Assembly (NCBI GenBank): GCA_946623205.1
Contig: CAMOQV010000040.1
Coordinates: 1 to 9,962 of the forward strand
Origin: an uncultured Clostridia bacterium
GTDB lineage: Bacteria > Bacillota > Clostridia > Christensenellales > UBA3700
DNA length: 9,962 nucleotides
Reading direction: 5' to 3'
A program made the translations under genes and the position numbers. Numbering within the stretch: the first letter of the stretch is position 1; the number at the start of each line of letters is the position of its first letter. The notes under the pieces are model-generated. The model was not told the DNA's origin, did not search any database, and saw only the letters and a program-made list of their open reading frames with translations. Below are positions 5,069 through 9,962 of the stretch, piece after piece.

Positions 5069-7584
5069 TATCTTTGTCCTTGTATTCTTGCCTTAGCGTC
5101 TTCACGCATCTTGTACTTCAAAATCTTTCCAGCAACGTTCATTGGGAATGATTTTGTGAATTCTATATATCTTGGAATCTTATGCTTAGCAATTCTTTCT
5201 GCCATATATTCCTTGATTTCTTCAACAGTTGCTTCTTGTCCATCGTTTAAGATTACAAATGCATATGCTTCTTCGCCGTACTTTTCATCAGGTACACCAA
5301 CAACTTGTACATCCTTAACCTTTGGAATTGTATACATGAAATCTTCGATTTCTTTTGGATACAAGTTTTCACCACCACGAATGATCATATCCTTCAATCT
5401 ACCTGTGATCTTGTAGTTACCATCTTCCGTTCTCATAGACAAGTCGCCTGTGTGTAACCAACCTTCATTATCTATAACTTGGAATGTTTCTGTAGGTAAT
5501 TTGTAGTAGCCCTTCATTACGTTATATCCTCTAGCTACGAATTCACCGACTTCGTTGTCGCCCAAGAATTCATTTGTTTCTGGGTTAACGATGCCACATT
5601 CGATATATGGCAATGGTCTACCAACAGTTTCTACTCTAACTTCCATAGAATCGTCTGTAGATGACATTGTGCATCCTGGAGATGCTTCTGTTTGACCATA
5701 AACGATAGTGATTTCTTTCATGTTCATCTTGTTTAGAACTTCTTTCATAACTGGAACTGGACATGGGCTTCCAGCCATAATACCTGTTCTCATATGAGAG
5801 AAATCTGTCTTTGCAAAATCTTCATGAGATAGCATTCCAATAAACATAGTAGGAACACCATGGAAACAAGTGATCTTTTTATCGTTAACGCATTGTAATG
5901 CATGATTTGGTCTATATACTGGAAGTGGATATAATGATACGCCGTGTGTCATAGCAGCTGTCATAGCAAGTACCATACCAAAACAGTGGAACATAGGAAC
6001 TTGAATCATCATTCTATCTTCTGTAGATAAATCCATTCTATCTCCGATGTTCTTACCGTTATTAACTACGTTAAAGTGAGTTAACATAACACCTTTTGGG
6101 AATCCTGTTGTACCAGATGTGTATTGCATATTACATACATCATTTACATTGATGTTTGCTGCTCTTTTGTATACTTCTTCGATATCTACGTTTTCTGCTA
6201 AGCCCATAGCTTCGTTGAAGTTATAGCATCCAGGCATATCAAAATCGATTGTTATAACGTTTCTTAAGAATGGCAATCTCTTAGCGTGTAAGTGTTCACC
6301 CTTTCTTGTTGTTGCCAATTCTGGACATAATTCATTAATAATTCCTGCATAATCTGAATCTCTAAAACCATTAACGATTACAACTGTATGTGTATCTGAT
6401 TGCTTTAATAGATATTCTGCTTCATGGCTCTTATATGCTGTATTCATAGCAACCAAAACTGCACCAATCTTGATTGTTGCCCAGAAAGTAATATACCAAG
6501 CTGGAACGTTTGTTGCCCAAATAGCTACGTGATCACCCGGTTTAACACCCATATGGATTAAAGATCTAGCAAATGTATCTACATCCTTTCTAAATTCTAC
6601 GTATGTACGCTTGTAGTCGTATAATGTGTAGTCAAAAGCGATTTGATCTGGGAATTCTTTACACATTCTGTCCAAAACTTGTGGGAATGTATAGTTGATT
6701 AATTTTTCCTTTTCCCAAACATATTGGCCAACACCTCTCTTGCTCTTATACAATTCACCATTGTTTTCAGCAAAATCGATTTGTGTCTTCTTTTCAAACT
6801 TTCTAATGAAATCAATTGAAGTAGATAATAATCTCTTTCCATCAACATTGAATAAGCTATGTAGCTTGATTTCTACAGATAAGTAATTTCTATAATCGAT
6901 ACAACGTAAAGCATCAAAGATTAATTTAAAAGGAATTTCGCCTTCGCCCATTAATGAGTATTTGTACTTTCCTTCTTCTTTCTTAATATCTTTAATATGA
7001 ACGTGCTTAATGTATGCGCCTAAGTTTCCAACTGTCTTTGCAGGAGATTCGCCGCCGAAGTTTACAGTGTGAGATGGATCCCACAATGCAGCAATATGGT
7101 CGTTATTGAAATATGCCAAGATTGATCTTAATCTTTCTGTGTTAGAATAAACGCCCATTGTTTCAATCAAAAGCGTTACGTTGTTTTCTTCTGCACAAGC
7201 AACTACGTTATTTAAAAGTTCAATAACCTTTTCGTCGATAGCATCATCAATACCAAACTTAACTTTTAAGGCACGTAATCTAACGAATTGACAATTAAAA
7301 CGTCCTGCAAGCTTGATTGTTGATTTAATCTCTCTAATCGTTGCGTACAACTTTGAATCATCTGCAATATTACCAATAACATCAAAACAAGAAATTTTCA
7401 GAGAATGATCACCAAGTGTCTTTTGTGTCTTTTCTAAGTTCTCCTCAGCAAAAGGCTCTTCTTTAATAAAAGATTCTTGGTACGGATTGTGGATTTCGAT
7501 GCCGTCTAATCCATATTCACTTGCCAATTCGACAATTGAACTGAAGGACTCATCCCATCCATTGTTTGAAAATGATAATTTCAT
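5068..7584 (-). CDS. Fusion protein: sugar phosphate isomerase/epimerase-like TIM barrel + AMP-forming acyl-CoA synthetase
   Basis: One uninterrupted 838-codon frame holds two complete enzyme domains. Residues 1 to about 265 form a xylose-isomerase-like TIM barrel (COG1082 type): GIEIHNP near 28-34, E141 (LLIETMG), D169 and H172 (DPSHT), H195/H197 (HVHIKD), GEGEIPF at 213-219 and E238 (SVEIK). The E, D, H, E metal-ligand set of this fold is present, so the domain looks catalytic. Residues about 295-838 form a full acyl-CoA synthetase: phosphate loop YTSGTTGFPKG at 488-498, YGQTEASP at 629-636, GWLHTGDL at 708-715, GRLKDMIIRGGENLYPKEIE at 728-747, and catalytic K820 in PMNVAGKILK. The wording around 602-635 recalls the ACSF2 medium-chain group (from memory). 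There is no methionine from residue 213 to 306, so a separately started synthetase from ATG is unlikely. The start has AAGGAGA at 7590-7596, five bases upstream. It is the first gene of the operon. Substrates of both halves are unknown. Confidence 0.93.
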   Translation of the reverse strand: MKLSFSNNGWDESFSSIVELASEYGLDGIEIHNPYQESFIKEEPFAEENLEKTQKTLGDHSLKISCFDVIGNIADDSKLYATIREIKSTIKLAGRFNCQFVRLRALKVKFGIDDAIDEKVIELLNNVVACAEENNVTLLIETMGVYSNTERLRSILAYFNNDHIAALWDPSHTVNFGGESPAKTVGNLGAYIKHVHIKDIKKEEGKYKYSLMGEGEIPFKLIFDALRCIDYRNYLSVEIKLHSLFNVDGKRLLSTSIDFIRKFEKKTQIDFAENNGELYKSKRGVGQYVWEKEKLINYTFPQVLDRMCKEFPDQIAFDYTLYDYKRTYVEFRKDVDTFARSLIHMGVKPGDHVAIWATNVPAWYITFWATIKIGAVLVAMNTAYKSHEAEYLLKQSDTHTVVIVNGFRDSDYAGIINELCPELATTRKGEHLHAKRLPFLRNVITIDFDMPGCYNFNEAMGLAENVDIEEVYKRAANINVNDVCNMQYTSGTTGFPKGVMLTHFNVVNNGKNIGDRMDLSTEDRMMIQVPMFHCFGMVLAMTAAMTHGVSLYPLPVYRPNHALQCVNDKKITCFHGVPTMFIGMLSHEDFAKTDFSHMRTGIMAGSPCPVPVMKEVLNKMNMKEITIVYGQTEASPGCTMSSTDDSMEVRVETVGRPLPYIECGIVNPETNEFLGDNEVGEFVARGYNVMKGYYKLPTETFQVIDNEGWLHTGDLSMRTEDGNYKITGRLKDMIIRGGENLYPKEIEDFMYTIPKVKDVQVVGVPDEKYGEEAYAFVILNDGQEATVEEIKEYMAERIAKHKIPRYIEFTKSFPMNVAGKILKYKMREDAKARIQGQR

Positions 7585-7620
7585 CTGTTTCTCCTTGTTT
7601 TTTGTTATATTTATTTTTCT

Positions 7621-7628
7621 AGCGCGCT
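7621..7628. promoter_or_regulatory. GC palindrome AGCGCGCT at the expected transcription start
   Basis: An exact 8-base palindrome of alternating G and C sits in very A+T-rich DNA immediately downstream of the -10 box, covering the expected start point of the operon transcript. It may be an operator half-site or only part of the initially transcribed sequence; nothing else in the sequence proves a role. Confidence 0.3.
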
Positions 7629-7632
7629 TTTA

Positions 7633-7662
7633 TTTATATATTTATTACACGCATTATGTCAA
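7633..7662 (-). promoter_or_regulatory. Sigma-A type promoter for the fusion/oxidoreductase operon
   Basis: On the minus strand, a perfect -35 box TTGACA (7657-7662) is followed after 18 bases by TATAAA (7633-7638); the A+T-rich stretch also allows overlapping -10 hexamers at 16-17 base spacing. It lies just downstream of the ftsH terminator and about 50 bases before the ATG of the fusion gene, leaving a leader of about 40 bases. It is the only convincing promoter seen between here and the left edge. Confidence 0.75.
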
Positions 7663-7678
7663 ATGATTGTTTAGTGAT

Positions 7679-7717
7679 AAAAAAATTCGGTTGCCTTCAA
7701 TTTCTTTGGGCAACCGA
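7679..7717 (-). terminator. Intrinsic terminator after ftsH
   Basis: On the minus strand a perfect 9-base-pair stem (TCGGTTGCC at 7709-7717 pairing with GGCAACCGA at 7687-7695) closes a 13-base loop and is followed within two bases by seven T residues (7679-7685). On the plus strand the hairpin lacks a comparable T run, so it acts for leftward transcription. It ends the ftsH transcript and isolates it from the next operon. Confidence 0.88.
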
Positions 7718-7734
7718 TTTAAATCAACTATACA

Positions 7735-7852
7735 TTTAGACAATGTGAATTAATTTAGCACCGCGCCCCTGTTCCTAATTATTAGCAGGTCTAAAGCACG
7801 AATAATGAGACTAGCAATAATGCTAATCTCGTTAATAATTATGCTAATTATT
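7735..7852 (-). other. Inverted-repeat-rich region between ftsH and its terminator
   Basis: This non-coding stretch holds three nested or successive inverted repeats upstream of the terminator. AATAATTA/TAATTATT (7834-7841 and 7845-7852) is perfect with a 3-base loop. GAGACTAGC/GCTAATCTC (7807-7815 and 7822-7830) has 9 pairs, one of them G-U in the minus-strand RNA, with a 6-base loop. TTTAGAC/GTCTAAA (7735-7741 and 7789-7795) is a 7-pair stem enclosing a smaller CCTG/CAGG hairpin (7768-7771 and 7786-7789, sharing one base with the outer arm, so the two may be alternatives). The word GCTAAT or its complement recurs. It could be a structured 3' untranslated region of ftsH, a small RNA, or remains of a repeat element. 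No promoter or known RNA family was recognised, and no reading frame of note. Confidence 0.5.
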
Positions 7853-7864
7853 CTGTTAAATGTT

Positions 7865-9883
7865 CTATTCATTGTCTTTTTTATCTTCTTCATCCTCTGA
7901 AGTTTTAACCACTGTTACTGGCTCAATCTTTTCTTCAAAAGGATTATCTTTTTCTTCTACGATTTCGATACTTGGATTTACATCCTTTTTCTTATATTTT
8001 TCTTTTGCTGCTTCTCTTTCATCTATAGATGAAATAACTTCTTCAGCACTCTTTCCGTCAAACAACATTTCAACATCTTCTGTATAAATTGTCTCTTTTT
8101 CGAAAAGAACTTTTACCATATTATCTAATATTTTTCTATTCTTTGACAAGAGATTTTTAGCAATTTCGTAATTTTTGTCTATAATTCCCTTGATTTCAGT
8201 ATCGATCTTTCCTGCCATTTCTTCAGAATAGTTGTGTGCTGTTCCGTAATCTTTTCCTAAGAAAACTTCTTTATCTGCACCTAAGAACATATTACCAATA
8301 ACATCACTCATACCCCATTCAACAACCATTCTTCTAGCGATTGAGCTTGCGCGTTCAATATCATTAGATGCACCTGTAGAAATATCTTTAATAACGATTT
8401 CTTCAGCAGCTCTACCACCAAGCATCATAGCGATTGTATCGTTAAGCTTATTCTTTGTTACGTGGCTATCATCTGTTTCTGGACGAGTTAATGTATATCC
8501 TGCTGCTTGTCCACGAGGAATAATACTTACTTCTTGAACTTCGTCACAATTTGGCAATAATCTAGCAACAATAGCGTGTCCAGATTCATGGTATGCAGTA
8601 ATTCTCTTATCTGAATCTGTTACAACTCTACTCTTCTTTTGTGGACCAGCAATAACCTTGTTGATACCTTCTAAGATATCTTCCATAACGATTACTGATC
8701 TATTATTTCTAGCTGCTAATATAGCAGCTTCGTTTAATAAGTTCTCAAGATCTGCACCAGAAAAACCTGTTGTCATTCTTGCAACTGTCTTAAATGTAAC
8801 ATCTGGAGCCAATGGCTTTTGGCGAGAGTGAACTTTTAGGATTTCTTCTCTGCCCTTTACGTCTGGCATATGTACATAAATTTGTCTATCAAATCTACCT
8901 GGTCTTAATAAAGCTGGATCTAGAACGTCAGCTCTGTTTGTAGCTGCCATTACGATAATATCTGTGCTTTCTTCAAAACCATCCATTTGAACTAATAATT
9001 GGTTCAATGTTTGTTCTCTTTCATCGTTACCGCCGCCAAGACCAGCACCACGTTGTCTACCTACAGCATCGATTTCATCGATGAATACAATACATGGCTT
9101 GTTCTTTTGAGCTTGATCAAATAAATCTCTAACTCTCGCAGCACCAGTTCCGACGAACATTTCTACGAAATCTGAACCAGAAATTGAGAAGAAGTTAACA
9201 TTACTCTCTCCTGCTACTGCTTTAGCAAATAAAGTCTTACCTGTTCCTGGAGGACCTACCAATAAAACGCCCTTTGGAACTCTAGCGCCAAGCTTTTTGA
9301 ATTTTTCTGGAGATTTTAAGAATTCTACAATTTCTTGTAGTTCTTCTTTTTCTTCCTCTGCTCCAGCTACATCTGAGAATCTAACTTTAACGTTTCTTGT
9401 TAATCTTGCTCTAGTTTTGCCAAAAGATAAAGCTTGCTTATTTTGTCCACCAACTTGTCTAAACAAGAAGAATGCCATACCTACCATTACTAGCAAACCA
9501 AGAACTGGTACTATGTAAGATGTCCAAGGTGTAGTGTTAGATGGATTGTCGTATGTAACAATCTTTGTGTAACCTGCAGCCTTTAAATCATCTGCAAAAG
9601 ATGTTCTTGATGGCACTTGAGCGAAATTTTTAGCGTAAGACGCTGGATTTTTATTGAATTTAGTCAAGTCAGCATCCGTAGTGTAATAAACAGTGTATCC
9701 GCCAGAAACGTATATACCTGTTACTTGTCCTTCTTGGATTTGCTTCATCATTGCATCGTATGAAACTTCAACTGGCTTGTTTTGTTGTCTGTATATAATT
9801 AGCCACAACATTACAATTAACAAAATTGCAACGATAGATATGATTATGTATCTCAATGCGGCTCTTTTATTTTTATTATTCAT
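7865..9883 (-). CDS. ftsH: ATP-dependent zinc metalloprotease FtsH
   Basis: This 672-residue membrane-anchored AAA+ protease forms a hexamer that extracts and degrades membrane and unstable cytoplasmic proteins. A first membrane helix lies at about 12-31 and a second at about 122-142, with the extracytoplasmic domain between. The AAA+ module has Walker A GPPGTGKT at 210-217, the pore motif FVG at 243-245, Walker B IVFIDEID at 265-272, and the second region of homology at about 314-333 with the arginine fingers (RPGRFDR). The protease site is HESGH at 432-436, with Ser in place of the common Ala, and D508 (NDIERA) as third zinc ligand. The last 50 or so residues are a highly charged tail rich in Glu, Lys and Asp. 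The start is supported by GAGGT at 9891-9895, seven bases upstream. It is probably transcribed alone from the promoter at 9913-9941 to the terminator at 7679-7717. The neighbouring operon appears functionally unrelated. Confidence 0.98.
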   Translation of the reverse strand: MNNKNKRAALRYIIISIVAILLIVMLWLIIYRQQNKPVEVSYDAMMKQIQEGQVTGIYVSGGYTVYYTTDADLTKFNKNPASYAKNFAQVPSRTSFADDLKAAGYTKIVTYDNPSNTTPWTSYIVPVLGLLVMVGMAFFLFRQVGGQNKQALSFGKTRARLTRNVKVRFSDVAGAEEEKEELQEIVEFLKSPEKFKKLGARVPKGVLLVGPPGTGKTLFAKAVAGESNVNFFSISGSDFVEMFVGTGAARVRDLFDQAQKNKPCIVFIDEIDAVGRQRGAGLGGGNDEREQTLNQLLVQMDGFEESTDIIVMAATNRADVLDPALLRPGRFDRQIYVHMPDVKGREEILKVHSRQKPLAPDVTFKTVARMTTGFSGADLENLLNEAAILAARNNRSVIVMEDILEGINKVIAGPQKKSRVVTDSDKRITAYHESGHAIVARLLPNCDEVQEVSIIPRGQAAGYTLTRPETDDSHVTKNKLNDTIAMMLGGRAAEEIVIKDISTGASNDIERASSIARRMVVEWGMSDVIGNMFLGADKEVFLGKDYGTAHNYSEEMAGKIDTEIKGIIDKNYEIAKNLLSKNRKILDNMVKVLFEKETIYTEDVEMLFDGKSAEEVISSIDEREAAKEKYKKKDVNPSIEIVEEKDNPFEEKIEPVTVVKTSEDEEDKKDNE

Positions 9884-9912
9884 AAATAATACCTCGATTT
9901 AAGTCAATATCA

Positions 9913-9941
9913 ATAATAAATAACATTTCTTAAAAAGTCAA
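9913..9941 (-). promoter_or_regulatory. Sigma-A type promoter of ftsH
   Basis: On the minus strand TTGACT (9936-9941) and TATTAT (9913-9918) are spaced by exactly 17 bases, about 30 bases before the ftsH ATG, giving a leader of roughly 23 bases. A second TTGACT occurs at 9902-9907 near the expected start point. No CIRCE or CtsR-like operator was seen in the part of the upstream region inside the window. Confidence 0.65.
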
Positions 9942-9962
9942 TAAATATAAAAAGCGCGCGAA

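Noticed and set aside
5068..6700. Independent acyl-CoA synthetase gene starting inside the fusion frame
   Set aside because: The domain begins near residue 295 and the nearest methionine after 212 is at 307, already inside the conserved N-terminal region. No suitable start was found.
7735..7852. tRNA, tmRNA, SRP RNA or riboswitch in the ftsH-operon gap
   Set aside because: I found no cloverleaf, no CCA end, no SRP core and no known aptamer core. The repeats form simple hairpins only.
1..9962. Mobile element, phage or defence system
   Set aside because: No transposase, integrase, terminal repeats, CRISPR repeats or defence domains were seen. All genes are housekeeping or metabolic in type and similar in base composition.

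Overview
The window reads as a low-GC anaerobic Bacillota chromosome, most likely class Clostridia. I base this on AT-rich codon use with AGA as the common arginine codon, strong AGGAGG-type ribosome binding sites, and a ferredoxin-dependent 2-oxoacid oxidoreductase. The genus cannot be resolved by eye. Every real gene is on the minus strand, so transcription runs from the right end to the left end. I found no insertion sequences, CRISPR arrays, tRNA or rRNA genes, or signs of gene decay.

Right part (about 7680-9962): ftsH, the membrane-bound AAA+ zinc protease, with its own sigma-A type promoter at the right edge. Its reading frame is followed by about 150 bases rich in inverted repeats and then a clear intrinsic terminator at 7679-7717. 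This separates ftsH from what follows.

Central and left part (1-7662): a second strong promoter (7633-7662) starts a tightly packed cluster of at least eight genes that runs off the left edge. In transcription order they are: (1) an 838-residue fusion of a xylose-isomerase-like TIM barrel to a complete AMP-forming acyl-CoA synthetase; (2) a small MinD/CobQ-like P-loop ATPase; (3-6) the delta (ferredoxin), alpha, beta and gamma subunits of a four-subunit 2-oxoacid:ferredoxin oxidoreductase of the VOR/KOR type; (7) an XRE-type DNA-binding protein with a C-terminal cupin sensor; (8) a second AMP-forming synthetase of the acetyl/medium-chain type, cut by the window edge. Neighbours overlap or lie within 29 bases of each other, and I see no internal terminator.

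How the genes may work together (inference): acyl-CoA synthetases make acyl-CoA from free acids, and 2-oxoacid:ferredoxin oxidoreductases interconvert acyl-CoA + CO2 + reduced ferredoxin with 2-oxoacids. The cluster could therefore turn scavenged carboxylic acids (branched-chain or aryl) into 2-oxoacids for amino acid synthesis. Run the other way, it could oxidise 2-oxoacids from amino acid fermentation. The cupin regulator would sense a small acid or related metabolite. The TIM-barrel fusion and the P-loop ATPase have no obvious place in this scheme and are the least explained parts of the window.
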